64,000 nucleotides of DNA from Frigoribacterium sp. Leaf263 (GTDB lineage: Bacteria > Actinomycetota > Actinomycetes > Actinomycetales > Microbacteriaceae), in the NCBI RefSeq assembly GCF_001422285.1, contig NZ_LMMO01000003.1, positions 139,297 to 203,296 of the forward strand, written 5' to 3'. Of the stretch, positions 1 to 10,749 are shown piece by piece. The position numbers and the translations under genes were made by a program. The notes beneath the pieces are model-generated. The model saw only the letters and a program-made list of their open reading frames with translations, had not been told where the DNA came from and did no database searches. Numbering within the stretch: position 1 is the stretch's first letter; each line of letters starts with the position of its first letter.

Positions 1-860
1 ACGGGAACTGACGTGACCGCCGCCACCGACGTGACTGGCACCGACGTGACTGGCACGGATGTCACCGCAGCCACCGATGTCACCGGCACCGACGTGACTG
101 CCGCCACCGACGTGACGGGCACTGACGTGACTGCCGCCACTGACGTGACGGGTACTGACGTGACCGGCACGGACGTGACCGCCGCCACCGACGTGACGGG
201 CGCCGACGTGACTGGCACCGACGTGATTGGCACGGATGTCACCGCAGCCACCGATGTCACCGGCACCGACGTGACCGGCACTGACGTGACCGCCGCCACC
301 GACGTGACGGGCACCGACGTGACTGGCACCGACGTGACTGGCACTGACGTGACTGGCACGGATGTCACCGCAGCCACCGATGTCACCGGCACCGACGTGA
401 CCGGCACTGACGTGACTGGCACTGACGTGACTGGCACTGACGTGACTGGCACGGATGTCACCGCCGCAACCGATGTCACCGGCACCGACGTGACCGGCAC
501 TGACGTGGCGGGAACGGACGTGACGGGCACTGACGTGGCGGGAACGGACGTGACGGGAACGGACGTGACGGGCACTGACGTGACGGGAACGGACGTGACG
601 GGCACTGACGTGACGGGCACTGACGTGACGGGCACCGATGTGACGGGCACGGATGTGACCGCGGCCACCGATGTGACCGGCACGGATGTCACCGCCACTG
701 ACGTGACTGCCACCGATGTGACGGCCACGGACGTGACCGCGACTGACGCGACCGCCACCGACGTGACGGCCACGGACGTGACGGCCACGGATGTGACCGC
801 CACCGACGTGACCGCCACCGACACCGCCGGCACCGACACCTCGGCGAGCGACACGGCGGG
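1..860 (+). repeat. In-frame 15-bp tandem repeats with higher-order structure
   Basis: The basic DNA unit is about 15 bp (ggcaccgacgtgact and synonymous variants) encoding GTDVT, with occasional 18-bp units giving a six-residue step (TDVTAA). A longer block beginning ggcacggatgtcacc recurs at about 52, 229, 355 and 448. That indicates duplication of multi-unit blocks on top of the simple tandem repeat. All steps are multiples of three, so the frame is kept. Confidence 0.92.
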
Positions 861-1398
861 CACCACGCCCGACACGCTCCCCGGCAACCAGGAGATCACC
901 ACCTCCACGGTGCAGATCGAGCGCATCGTCCGCGGTGACGGAGTCGTCCAGACGGTCTACGGCACCGACTTCATCCCCGGTGAGAAGGTCGACGCCGTGA
1001 TCCGTTCGACGCCGATGCCTCTCGGGGCGCAGATCGCGGACGAGAACGGGACGGTCACGTTCACGTTCACCGTCGCCGCCGACTTCGAGCTGGGTCTGCA
1101 CCGGGTCGAGTTGACCGGCAGCGAGTCCTCGACGGTGCTGCCGGAGAACGACACCACCCAGTTCGTCGTCGTCGCCTCGGCTGACGAGGCCGGTGGGGTC
1201 GGAACGGATGGAGGCGCGGGTGGCGTCGTCGGAGCGGGCGGAAGCCCCAGCGCCGGCGGTCCCACGCTCGCCTACACGGGACTGGACGCCCTGCCCTGGG
1301 CGGCCTCCGGTCTGGGCATCCTCGTGCTCGGCCTCGGGATGCTGCTGGCCTCCCGTCGCCGCAGCAGGATCGGGACGACGATGCGTCGGATCCGGTAG
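1..1398 (+). CDS. Partial tandem-repeat cell-wall protein with LAYTG sorting signal
   Basis: The reading frame is already open at base 1, so the true start and any signal peptide lie outside the window. About 275 residues are short repeats of the type TDVTG with TDVTAA variants, becoming TDVTA near 690-820. A folded segment follows (about 890-1170) with alternating hydrophobic residues like a beta-sandwich, then a Gly-rich linker. The C-terminus has LAYTG, a hydrophobic stretch and a basic tail (RRRSR). LAxTG is the motif known for class E sortases of high-G+C Gram-positives, so I infer covalent attachment to the cell wall, with the repeats acting as a stalk. A Thr/Asp/Val-rich stalk might be glycosylated; that is speculation. 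No sortase is encoded in the window. Confidence 0.8.
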   Translation, partial: TGTDVTAATDVTGTDVTGTDVTAATDVTGTDVTAATDVTGTDVTAATDVTGTDVTGTDVTAATDVTGADVTGTDVIGTDVTAATDVTGTDVTGTDVTAATDVTGTDVTGTDVTGTDVTGTDVTAATDVTGTDVTGTDVTGTDVTGTDVTGTDVTAATDVTGTDVTGTDVAGTDVTGTDVAGTDVTGTDVTGTDVTGTDVTGTDVTGTDVTGTDVTGTDVTAATDVTGTDVTATDVTATDVTATDVTATDATATDVTATDVTATDVTATDVTATDTAGTDTSASDTAGTTPDTLPGNQEITTSTVQIERIVRGDGVVQTVYGTDFIPGEKVDAVIRSTPMPLGAQIADENGTVTFTFTVAADFELGLHRVELTGSESSTVLPENDTTQFVVVASADEAGGVGTDGGAGGVVGAGGSPSAGGPTLAYTGLDALPWAASGLGILVLGLGMLLASRRRSRIGTTMRRIR

Positions 1399-1446
1399 CC
1401 GATGACGGCGCGGGCTCACCACCCGCGCCGTCGACGTCCACCGAAG

Positions 1447-1480
1447 GAGGGCCCCGTCCGCAGCTGCGGACGGGGCCCTC
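1447..1480. terminator. 34-bp perfect palindrome, probable terminator
   Basis: The two 17-base arms (gagggccccgtccgcag and its exact complement) abut with no spacer. It lies 49 bases after the surface-protein stop and before the dnaX promoter. There is no T-tract, as is common for actinobacterial hairpin terminators. Confidence 0.75.
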
Positions 1481-1511
1481 TCGCGAGTCGTCCGCTGTCG
1501 GTGGCCCCGAC

Positions 1512-1517
1512 TACTCT
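1512..1517 (+). promoter_or_regulatory. -10 box of a probable leaderless promoter for dnaX
   Basis: TACTCT lies 6 nt before the GTG at 1524 and no Shine-Dalgarno is visible, so transcription would begin at or next to the start codon. Confidence 0.55.
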
Positions 1518-1523
1518 GGTCCC

Positions 1524-3884
1524 GTGGTCACCGCCTTGTATCGCCGTTACCGGCCAGAGAACTTCGCCGAACTCATCGGTCAGACGCAGGTGACCGATCC
1601 TCTGCGGACGGCCCTCCGCACGAACCGCGTGAACCACGCCTATCTCTTCAGCGGCCCTCGCGGCTGCGGCAAGACGACGTCGGCGCGGATCCTCGCGCGG
1701 TGCCTCAACTGCGCCGAGGGCCCGACCGACACCCCGTGCGGCGTCTGCCCCTCGTGCGTCGAACTCGCCCGCGACGGCGGCGGATCGCTCGACGTCATCG
1801 AGATCGACGCGGCGAGTCACAACGGCGTCGACGACGCCCGCGACATCCGCGACCGCGCTATCTTCGCTCCGGCGCGCGACCGATTCAAGATCTTCATCCT
1901 CGATGAGGCCCACATGGTCACGCCGCAGGGCTTCAACGCGCTGCTCAAGGTCGTCGAAGAGCCACCGGAGCACGTCAAGTTCATCTTCGCGACGACCGAG
2001 CCCGACAAGGTCATCGGCACGATCCGGTCGCGCACGCACCACTATCCCTTCCGTCTCGTCCCGCCGGCGCAGATGCTCGACTACGTGCAGCAGCTCAGCG
2101 CGACCGAGCAGGTCGACGCCGCGCCCGGCGTCCTGCCCCTCGTCGTCCGCGCCGGCGGCGGCTCCGTCCGAGACACCCTGTCGCTGCTCGACCAGCTGAT
2201 GGCCGGCAGCGAAGACAGCGGTATCGAGTACGAGCGTGCCGTGGCGCTCCTCGGCTACACGCACGCCTCGCTCCTCGACGAGGTCGTCGAGGCGCTCGGC
2301 GCGCGCGACGGCGCCGCCGCCTTCGCCGCGGTCGACCGGGTCGTGCAGACCGGTCAAGACCCGCGTCGCTTCGTCGAAGACCTCCTCGAGAGACTCCGCG
2401 ACCTCATCGTCGTCGGGGCGACCGCCGAGGGGGCCTCGGCCGTGCTGCGGGGCATCACCGCCGACGAGCTCGATCGGCTGCTGCATCAGGCCCGCTCGTT
2501 CGGCGCCGCCGAGCTCTCCCGCTCCGCCGACGTCGTCAACCGCGCTCTCACCGACATGACGGGGGCGACGTCGCCTCGGCTCCACCTCGAGCTGATGATC
2601 GCCCGAGTGCTCGTCCCCGAGGCCGACGAGACCGAGCGGGGCGCCCTGGCCCGAGTCGAACGACTCGAGCGGCGCGTGGGCGTCGACGGCGCCGTCTCGT
2701 CGAGCCCCGGCCCGCAGACCTCCGTCGGTGCGCCGTCGCCCACGTCCACGCCGAACCGGGCTGAGCCGAGCCCGACCCGGGCTCCGGCGGTCCCCGTCAC
2801 CGCGCCTCCCGCGACGTCGTCTCCTGCGGCGGCGGTCGACACCCCGGCAGCACCCGAGTCGGCACCCGGCGCGGTGGCCGCGACCGCGTCCGCGGCCTGG
2901 GGCGCCGCCACACCGCCCGCGGCTCCGGCGGCCGCCCACTCCGCCGCCTGGGCCCAGACGCCCCCCGTGACCGACGGCGTCCCCGCCGACCCCGACGAAC
3001 GGGCGACCTCGGTGGCGCCGGTCACTCTCCAGCAGATGCGCGACAGCTGGCCCGAGATCGTCGAAGTGGTCGAGAAGGCCCGACGCACCGCCTGGATGGT
3101 CGTCGTCACCGCGACCGTGCAGGCCTACGCCGACGACGTCCTCACCCTCACCTTCCCGAGCGCCAGCGACGTCGAGAACTTCAAGAAGCCGCAGGGTGCC
3201 GGCGAGGGAGTCAGCGAGCACCTCCGTCGCGCGATCCAGAGCGTGCTGGGCGTCACCGTCAAGTACATCGCCCGTGTCGAGGGCGCTCCGACCCGACCGA
3301 CCGCCCCCGCCCGTGAAGCGGTCGACGCGCCCCCGGCGGCCGCGACGCCCGCCGTCTCCACCGACCCGGCGCCCGCGCCCCCGTCGACCGCCGCCGCACG
3401 CGAACCCGAACCGGCCGACCCAGCGCCCGCTCGGCGACCGACGACCGCGCCGGTTCCGCCGACGGGGCCGCGTCAGCACGCGCCGGCAGCCGGCTCCTCA
3501 GCTGCTCCGGGCTCCGCGCCCGCCGCAGCCCCCGCGCCCGTCACCGGGTGGGACGTCGCGGCGATCCCGCAGGCCGCGCCGCCGGAGCCCGACGAACCCG
3601 AGCACATCACCGAAGAACCCGACGGGGGAGCACCGCCGCTCGACGCCGCGCCCGCGTCCGAGCCCGTCGCCTCCAGCCGGCCCGCGGCGGCCCCGTCCGG
3701 TTCCGCGGCCCCGTCCGGCGCCTCGGTATCGGCTCCCGACCGTCGTGTCGCCGCGGGCGACCCGCGCCGGGGCATCCCCGCCAACTCCCGCTACGGCGAA
3801 GCCGTCGTCCGCGAGATCCTCAACGCCCAGTTCATCGAAGAAGAGACGATCGCGCCCCGCGTCACGCCTCAGAGAAGCGAGTAG
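1524..3884 (+). CDS. dnaX: DNA polymerase III subunits gamma and tau
   Basis: ATPase of the clamp loader, which loads the sliding clamp and holds the replicative polymerase. The Walker A GPRGCGKT is at residues 44-51, a zinc module uses Cys60, 63, 72, 75 and 78, and the DEAH Walker B is at 127-130. The AAA+ and collar domains reach about residue 370. They are followed by a Pro/Ala-rich linker, a conserved segment near 490-590 that resembles the tau polymerase-contact region, and another Pro/Ala-rich stretch. At 786 aa it is long, as usual for actinobacteria. The GTG start gives the canonical ALYRRYRP N-terminus. recR follows after 2 bases, so the two are co-transcribed. I saw no obvious slippery A-tract for producing a short gamma form. 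Confidence 0.97.
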   Translation: MVTALYRRYRPENFAELIGQTQVTDPLRTALRTNRVNHAYLFSGPRGCGKTTSARILARCLNCAEGPTDTPCGVCPSCVELARDGGGSLDVIEIDAASHNGVDDARDIRDRAIFAPARDRFKIFILDEAHMVTPQGFNALLKVVEEPPEHVKFIFATTEPDKVIGTIRSRTHHYPFRLVPPAQMLDYVQQLSATEQVDAAPGVLPLVVRAGGGSVRDTLSLLDQLMAGSEDSGIEYERAVALLGYTHASLLDEVVEALGARDGAAAFAAVDRVVQTGQDPRRFVEDLLERLRDLIVVGATAEGASAVLRGITADELDRLLHQARSFGAAELSRSADVVNRALTDMTGATSPRLHLELMIARVLVPEADETERGALARVERLERRVGVDGAVSSSPGPQTSVGAPSPTSTPNRAEPSPTRAPAVPVTAPPATSSPAAAVDTPAAPESAPGAVAATASAAWGAATPPAAPAAAHSAAWAQTPPVTDGVPADPDERATSVAPVTLQQMRDSWPEIVEVVEKARRTAWMVVVTATVQAYADDVLTLTFPSASDVENFKKPQGAGEGVSEHLRRAIQSVLGVTVKYIARVEGAPTRPTAPAREAVDAPPAAATPAVSTDPAPAPPSTAAAREPEPADPAPARRPTTAPVPPTGPRQHAPAAGSSAAPGSAPAAAPAPVTGWDVAAIPQAAPPEPDEPEHITEEPDGGAPPLDAAPASEPVASSRPAAAPSGSAAPSGASVSAPDRRVAAGDPRRGIPANSRYGEAVVREILNAQFIEEETIAPRVTPQRSE

Positions 3885-3886
3885 TC

Positions 3887-4486
3887 GTGTACGAGGGCAT
3901 CGTCCAAGAGCTGATCGACGAGTTCGGCAGACTGCCGGGCATCGGTCCGAAGTCCGCGCAGCGCATCGCGTTCCACATCCTCCAGAGCGAGAACTTCGAC
4001 ACCACACGTCTCTCCGAGCTGCTCGTCGACGTCAAGACCAAGGTCCGCTTCTGCGAGATCTGCGGCAACGTCACCGAACAGGACACCTGCGCCATCTGCC
4101 GCGACCCGCGCCGGTCACCGGCCACCATCTGCGTCGTCGAAGAAGCCAAAGACGTGCAGGCGATCGAGCGCACCCGCGAGTTCCGCGGCCTGTACCACGT
4201 GCTGGGTGGGGCGATCAGCCCCATCGACGGCATCGGCCCCGACGACCTGCGCATCCGACAGCTCGTGCAGCGTCTGGCCGACGACACCGTGCAGGAGGTC
4301 ATCATCGCGACCGACCCCAACCTCGAAGGCGAAGCCACCGCGACCTACCTGTCGCGCATGCTCGCTCCGTTCGGGCTGCGGGTCACCCGTCTCGCCTCCG
4401 GGCTGCCCGTCGGCGGCGATCTCGAATACGCCGACGAGGTCACCCTCGGCCGGGCCTTCGAGGGTCGCCGACTCGTCTCCGAATAG
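3887..4486 (+). CDS. recR: Recombination mediator protein RecR
   Basis: RecR acts with RecO (and RecF) to load RecA at single-stranded gaps. The 199-aa product begins [20 protein letters not shown], with the family's N-terminal helix-hairpin-helix ([11 protein letters not shown]). A zinc finger with two CxxC pairs (CEIC...CAIC) and a Toprim domain (VVEEAKD, then [10 protein letters not shown]) follow. The GTG start was chosen because it gives the family N-terminus and sits 2 bases after the dnaX stop; longer in-frame extensions lie inside dnaX. Many bacteria carry ybaB between dnaX and recR; here it is absent. Confidence 0.97.
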   Translation: MYEGIVQELIDEFGRLPGIGPKSAQRIAFHILQSENFDTTRLSELLVDVKTKVRFCEICGNVTEQDTCAICRDPRRSPATICVVEEAKDVQAIERTREFRGLYHVLGGAISPIDGIGPDDLRIRQLVQRLADDTVQEVIIATDPNLEGEATATYLSRMLAPFGLRVTRLASGLPVGGDLEYADEVTLGRAFEGRRLVSE

Positions 4487-4492
4487 AGACCG

Positions 4493-5302
4493 TCAGAGTC
4501 GCGCGCGGCGCGCCCGGACGAAGCTGTAGAGACCGAACGCGATCAGGCCGACGGCCACCGCGGTCAAGACCGCCGTGCCGAAGGGCAGCTCGGCCAGGGC
4601 CTTCAAGGCCCCGTCGAGACCGGACGCCTCGTCCGGATCGGCCTGCACCGCCGCGACCCCGAACAGGACGCCCACGACGATCAGGGCGATCCCCTTCGCG
4701 ACGTAGCCCACGACCCCGAAGGCGACCGTCACGCGTCCGGCGCTGCCCGACGGCACGACGAGATCCTCTCGGAACCTCTGGCGAGCGCCCTTGACCACGA
4801 AGTAGCCGCCGATCGCAACGATCGCGAGAGCGAGCACCACGAGCAGCACCACACCGCCCGGCGTCGCCAGCAGACGCGCGCTCAGCGACTCCGTCTGATC
4901 CGAGCTGTCGCTCGACCCGCCGCGAGCGAAGGTGAAGGCGGTGAAGCCCACCGCCAGGTAGGCGACCCCCTTGCCGCCCTCCTTGACCCGCTCCGCCCAG
5001 TCCTCCTTGTCGGACCCGCGCACGAGCGCCGCCTCGAGGATCTGGAACACGCCGAGCGCCCACAGCCCCACGACGATGACCCACAGCAGCGCCTGACCGC
5101 CGGGACGCGACGCGAGCTCCCCGAGCGCGCCTCCCTGGTCGGCCTCGCCGCCGCCGCCGAAGGCGACCCGCAGGGCGATGACCCCGATCAGGATGTGCAG
5201 CACGCCGTTCATGCCGAACCCGACCCGCGCGAGGGTCGTCAGGGCGCGGCTGTTCTGCAGGCGGCTCGTCGTGCGTCGGGCGTCTTCGGTGGCTTCGGGC
5301 AT
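4493..5302 (-). CDS. DUF1206 multi-pass membrane protein
   Basis: A 269-aa protein with about six hydrophobic segments arranged as three similar pairs, each opening with a motif like ARVGFGMNGVLHILIG, KGVAYLAVGFTAF or VGYVAKGIALIVVG. That triplicated layout is the hallmark of DUF1206, a family with no established function. It is convergent with recR (6 bases apart). The ATG at 5302 is supported by a TANNNT box 6 nt upstream rather than by a Shine-Dalgarno. In-frame extension upstream would run into the lysC region and is unlikely. Confidence 0.85.
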   Translation of the reverse strand: MPEATEDARRTTSRLQNSRALTTLARVGFGMNGVLHILIGVIALRVAFGGGGEADQGGALGELASRPGGQALLWVIVVGLWALGVFQILEAALVRGSDKEDWAERVKEGGKGVAYLAVGFTAFTFARGGSSDSSDQTESLSARLLATPGGVVLLVVLALAIVAIGGYFVVKGARQRFREDLVVPSGSAGRVTVAFGVVGYVAKGIALIVVGVLFGVAAVQADPDEASGLDGALKALAELPFGTAVLTAVAVGLIAFGLYSFVRARRARL

Positions 5303-5308
5303 GTGACC

Positions 5309-5314
5309 ACCGTA
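5309..5314 (-). promoter_or_regulatory. -10 box of a probable leaderless promoter for the DUF1206 gene
   Basis: Read on the minus strand the box is TACGGT, 6 nt before the ATG at 5302. Confidence 0.5.
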
Positions 5315-5388
5315 GGGGAGCGGAGGAGGCGCCGCCCGTCCCGCCAGGGCGCCGCTGCAGCGGTGCGTCACACGCGTCCGGCACCGAA

Positions 5389-5394
5389 TAGAAT
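5389..5394 (+). promoter_or_regulatory. -10 box of the probable ask-asd promoter
   Basis: TAGAAT lies about 57 bases before the ask start in the divergent intergenic region. No convincing -35 was seen. Unlike many genes here, ask keeps a leader and a Shine-Dalgarno (tggag). Confidence 0.5.
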
Positions 5395-5450
5395 CGGCGG
5401 ACGCAGGCGCGTCGTCGATCCGACCGCCGTCCCCCTCTCCTGGAGTCACC

Positions 5451-6716
<1,266 letters not shown>

Positions 6717-6770
6717 CACGACCCGTCGATGACCGAGGAGGCGCGGCGCGGCCCGCACCGCACCTCCTGA

Positions 6771-7874
<1,104 letters not shown>

Positions 7875-7890
7875 CGTGCATCCCGGCTCC

Positions 7891-7924
7891 CGGCGGGCTG
7901 TCTCGACATCGAGACACCCCGCCG
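7891..7924. terminator. Strong hairpin between asd and mqo with an operator-like core
   Basis: An inverted repeat with 16-base arms and a 2-base centre contains one mismatch. Its core TGTCTCGACATCGAGACA (7899-7916) is a perfect 18-base palindrome. It can end asd transcripts. The core also looks like a binding site for a dimeric regulator, 40 bases before the mqo -10 box. The two roles cannot be separated by eye. Confidence 0.55.
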
Positions 7925-7956
7925 AGGGCTCCGGCGGCCCGACGAGGGCCGGGGCT

Positions 7957-7962
7957 TAGACT
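7957..7962 (+). promoter_or_regulatory. -10 box of a probable leaderless promoter for mqo
   Basis: TAGACT is 7 nt before the GTG at 7970, and no Shine-Dalgarno is present between them. Confidence 0.6.
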
Positions 7963-7969
7963 GGCGCTC

Positions 7970-9448
7970 GTGAACGATGCGAAGAAGCCCGTCGACGTGG
8001 CCCTCATCGGCGGTGGCGTCATGAGCGCCACGCTGGGCGCCATGATCAAGCAGCTCGAACCCGACTGGACCATCCGGATCCTCGAGGCGCTGGACGACGT
8101 GGCGCTCGAGTCGAGCAACCCCTGGAACAACGCCGGCACGGGTCATTCGGCACTCTGCGAGCTGAACTACACGCCCGAGCGGGCCGACGGCACGATCGAC
8201 ACGAGCAGCGCCGTCAAGGTCAACGAGCAGTTCCAGGTCTCGCGGCAGTTCTGGTCGTTCCTCGTCGCCGAGGGCTCCCTTCCGGAGCCCTCCGCCTTCA
8301 TCAACTCCAGTCCGCACATGAGCTTCGTCTGGGGCGACGCGAACGTCGAGTACCTCCGCAAGCGGTTCGAGGCCCTCCGCGGGCACCCGCTCTTCCAGGG
8401 TCTCGAGTTCAGCACCGACCGCGAGAGGATCGCCGAGTGGGCGCCCCTCCTGACGTCCCAGCGGCCTCTCGGGCAGCCGATCGCCGCGACGCGCATCGCC
8501 GCCGGAACGGACGTCGACTTCGGGAGTCTCACGCGCCTCCTCATGGACGACCTCACCGCCGGCGGCGCCGAGCTGAGTCTCGGTCACCGGGTCACCGGTC
8601 TCACGCGCCGACCGGGCGGTGGATGGATCATCTCCGCGCGACCCTCCGGCGGCGCACCCGTCGAGATCGAGGCCTCGTTCGTGTTCGTCGGGGCCGGCGG
8701 GGGAGCCCTGAACCTCCTGCAGAAGTCGGGGATCCGAGAGATCGAGGGTTTCGGCGGGTTCCCCGTCAGCGGGGAGTTCCTCCGCACCGACGACCCGGCC
8801 ATCGTGGCCCGCCATCAGGCGAAGGTCTACGGCAAGGCGGCCGTGGGCTCGCCGCCGATGTCGGTCCCGCACCTCGACACCCGCGTCGTCGACGGGCGGG
8901 CCAGTCTCATGTTCGGACCCTATGCGGGGTTCAGTCCGAAGTTCCTCAAGAGCGGTTCGTGGTTCGACCTCTTCGCGTCGATCAGGCCGCACAACCTCTA
9001 CCCGATGATCCGTGCCGGCCTGGCCAACCTCTCGTTGGTGAAGTACCTCGTGGGCCAGCTGGCGGCCAGCAAGGCGACGAAGTTCGAGGCGCTGCGAGAG
9101 TTCGTCCCCGACGCCGACCCGAAGGACTGGTACCGGATCACGGCGGGGCAGCGGGTCCAGGTGATCAAGAAGGATGCGAAGAAGGGCGGCGTGCTGCAGT
9201 TCGGCACCGAGGTCGTCTCCGCCGCCGACGGCTCCATCGCCGGCCTCCTCGGCGCGTCGCCCGGGGCGTCGACGGCCGTGCCGATCATGCTCGACGTGCT
9301 GGGTCGATGCTTCCCCTCGCGGATGACCGACTGGGAGCCCACCCTCCGACGCATGATCCCGAGCTACGGCTCGCCCCTCGCGGCGGACGAGGCCCGGGCC
9401 GCGGCGACCCTGGGCGCGACCGCGGAGGCGTTGGGCATCCGCTCCTGA
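7970..9448 (+). CDS. mqo: Malate:quinone oxidoreductase
   Basis: FAD enzyme at the inner face of the membrane that oxidises malate to oxaloacetate and passes electrons to quinone. The 492-aa length matches the family. The N-terminus DVALIGGGVMSATLG is the FAD-binding fold, followed by the family-typical NPWNNAGTGHSALCELNYT and, near the C-terminus, QFGTEVVSA. The GTG at 7970 was chosen because it directly precedes the FAD fold and follows a -10 box by 7 nt. The frame stays open upstream into asd, but that extension has no family similarity. With sdhCDAB at 48.6-52.2 kb this supplies membrane-linked TCA steps. Confidence 0.96.
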   Translation: MNDAKKPVDVALIGGGVMSATLGAMIKQLEPDWTIRILEALDDVALESSNPWNNAGTGHSALCELNYTPERADGTIDTSSAVKVNEQFQVSRQFWSFLVAEGSLPEPSAFINSSPHMSFVWGDANVEYLRKRFEALRGHPLFQGLEFSTDRERIAEWAPLLTSQRPLGQPIAATRIAAGTDVDFGSLTRLLMDDLTAGGAELSLGHRVTGLTRRPGGGWIISARPSGGAPVEIEASFVFVGAGGGALNLLQKSGIREIEGFGGFPVSGEFLRTDDPAIVARHQAKVYGKAAVGSPPMSVPHLDTRVVDGRASLMFGPYAGFSPKFLKSGSWFDLFASIRPHNLYPMIRAGLANLSLVKYLVGQLAASKATKFEALREFVPDADPKDWYRITAGQRVQVIKKDAKKGGVLQFGTEVVSAADGSIAGLLGASPGASTAVPIMLDVLGRCFPSRMTDWEPTLRRMIPSYGSPLAADEARAAATLGATAEALGIRS

Positions 9449-9470
9449 CCGCTCCGCGTTCCGGGCTCAT

Positions 9471-9499
9471 TTGACTCGGCATCGAACATGTGTTCGAAT
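9471..9499 (+). promoter_or_regulatory. Promoter with -35 TTGACT and -10 TCGAAT
   Basis: TTGACT (9471-9476) and TCGAAT (9494-9499) are 17 bases apart. The start codon is 5 bases after the -10, so the transcript is likely leaderless. The LexA box covers the spacer end and most of the -10. Confidence 0.65.
9482..9497. promoter_or_regulatory. LexA (SOS) box
   Basis: TCGAACATGTGTTCGA fits the actinobacterial SOS consensus TCGAAC-N4-GTTCGA exactly. It overlaps the -10 region of the following radical SAM gene, the position expected for LexA repression. The palindrome is perfect except for its central two bases. Confidence 0.9.
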
Positions 9500-9504
9500 G
9501 AGGC

Positions 9505-10599
9505 ATGCGGTGGAGCGGGCAGGGAGTCGACGTCGAGAGCGACGCCGCGCTCCCTCCGTTGGCGAAACTCTCCTCGGTGGTGCGGTCGGTCACGACGCCG
9601 GAGTTCGCCGGCGTCACCTTCCACGAGATCCTCGCCAAGAGCGCGTTGAATCGCGTGCCGGGCGGCGATTCGGCGCTCCCCTTCGGCTGGACGATCAATC
9701 CGTACCGCGGCTGCAGCCACGCCTGCGTCTACTGCTTCGCCCGCTCTACCCACGAGTACCTCGATCTCGACGGCGGTGACGACTTCGATCGCCAAATCGT
9801 CGTCAAGGTCAACGTCGCCGAGGTCCTCTCCCGTGAGCTGCGCCGGCCGTCGTGGCAGAACGCGCCGGTCGCCCTCGGCACGAACACCGACCCGTATCAG
9901 CGGGCCGAGGGTCGCTACCGGCTCATGCCGGGCATCATCGCGGCCCTGGCCGACTCGGGGACTCCGTTCAGCATCCTGACCAAGGGCACGCTCCTCCGTC
10001 GTGACCTGCCGCTCCTGGCCGAGGCCGCCCAGCATGTACCGGTCGACATCGCCATGTCCATCGCCGTCTACGACGACGAGCTGCAGCAGTCCCTCGAGCC
10101 GGGCACCCCGACCACCGCGGCGCGCCTGGCGACCGTCCGAGCGGCTCGCGACCTCGGTCTCGACGTCTCCGTCTTCATGATGCCGGTCCTGCCGTATCTG
10201 ACCGACGGCGTCGACCATCTCCGAACGGCCCTGGCGGCGGTCCGCGACTCGGGGGCGACCAGCGTCATGTACAGCGCGCTCCACCTCAAGCCGGGCGTCA
10301 AAGAGTGGTTCTTCGCCTGGCTGGGTCGCGAGCGACCGGACGTGGTCGAGCGATACGCCGATCTCTACGCCCGCGGCACCTACGCGCCCACGGGTTATCG
10401 CAAGTGGCTGGCGGCGCGCCTGCGGCCCCTGCTGGCCGAGTACGGCCTCGAGCGGGGTCGCGCCGATCCGGCGACGGGATCGACCCGATCGCGCGTGCAC
10501 GACGCGCTGGGCGACCGCGCGGAGGGCGTCGCGGGCCGGGCCCTGCTGTCGGCCGAGCTCCCGGGTGGTTCGCGCACCGCGCATCCTCGGCTCTTCTGA
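9505..10599 (+). CDS. Rv2578c-type radical SAM protein, predicted SOS-regulated
   Basis: A 364-aa protein with the radical SAM 4Fe-4S motif C70-x3-C74-x2-C77 in NPYRGCSHACVYCFAR, then GTNTDPYQ and a TIM-barrel-like remainder. This layout is that of the Rv2578c / SplB-related group; SplB is spore photoproduct lyase. The exact substrate is unknown. The perfect LexA box overlapping its promoter ties it to the DNA-damage response, and I recall Rv2578c being listed among LexA-controlled genes in Mycobacterium tuberculosis. A DNA-lesion or nucleotide-modifying role is therefore plausible but inferred. The ATG at 9505 fits the promoter geometry. Confidence 0.85.
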   Translation: MRWSGQGVDVESDAALPPLAKLSSVVRSVTTPEFAGVTFHEILAKSALNRVPGGDSALPFGWTINPYRGCSHACVYCFARSTHEYLDLDGGDDFDRQIVVKVNVAEVLSRELRRPSWQNAPVALGTNTDPYQRAEGRYRLMPGIIAALADSGTPFSILTKGTLLRRDLPLLAEAAQHVPVDIAMSIAVYDDELQQSLEPGTPTTAARLATVRAARDLGLDVSVFMMPVLPYLTDGVDHLRTALAAVRDSGATSVMYSALHLKPGVKEWFFAWLGRERPDVVERYADLYARGTYAPTGYRKWLAARLRPLLAEYGLERGRADPATGSTRSRVHDALGDRAEGVAGRALLSAELPGGSRTAHPRLF

Positions 10600-10708
10600 C
10601 GACCCTCGAGCGCGTCCAGAGGTCGATCGGGGCACAAAAGCGCCGGGTGGAAGGCCGTTCCCGGCTCATCCCCCCGATAACGGGGTACACCGAAAGTCCA
10701 TGTTCAGG

Positions 10709-10714
10709 CATACT
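10709..10714 (+). promoter_or_regulatory. Possible -10 box for the sensor kinase operon
   Basis: CATACT lies about 35 bases before the kinase ATG, leaving room for the gagaaagagg Shine-Dalgarno. No clear -35 was seen. Confidence 0.35.
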
Positions 10715-10749
10715 TCTATCTGCCCGCCCATCGACGAGAAAGAGGCCGC

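Noticed and set aside
1-860. CRISPR-like or noncoding satellite array
   Set aside because: Units are contiguous without unique spacers, keep one reading frame, and encode a protein that ends in a normal sorting signal.
1416-3479. Long open frame antisense to dnaX (about 690 codons)
   Set aside because: It is Arg/Gly-rich with no recognisable domain. The sense strand encodes an unmistakable dnaX, and long antisense frames are expected in G+C-rich codon-biased DNA.
10672-10685. CCCCG-ATAA-CGGGG hairpin as a terminator or operator before the sensor kinase
   Set aside because: The stem has only five pairs and no supporting context; it could be chance in this composition.
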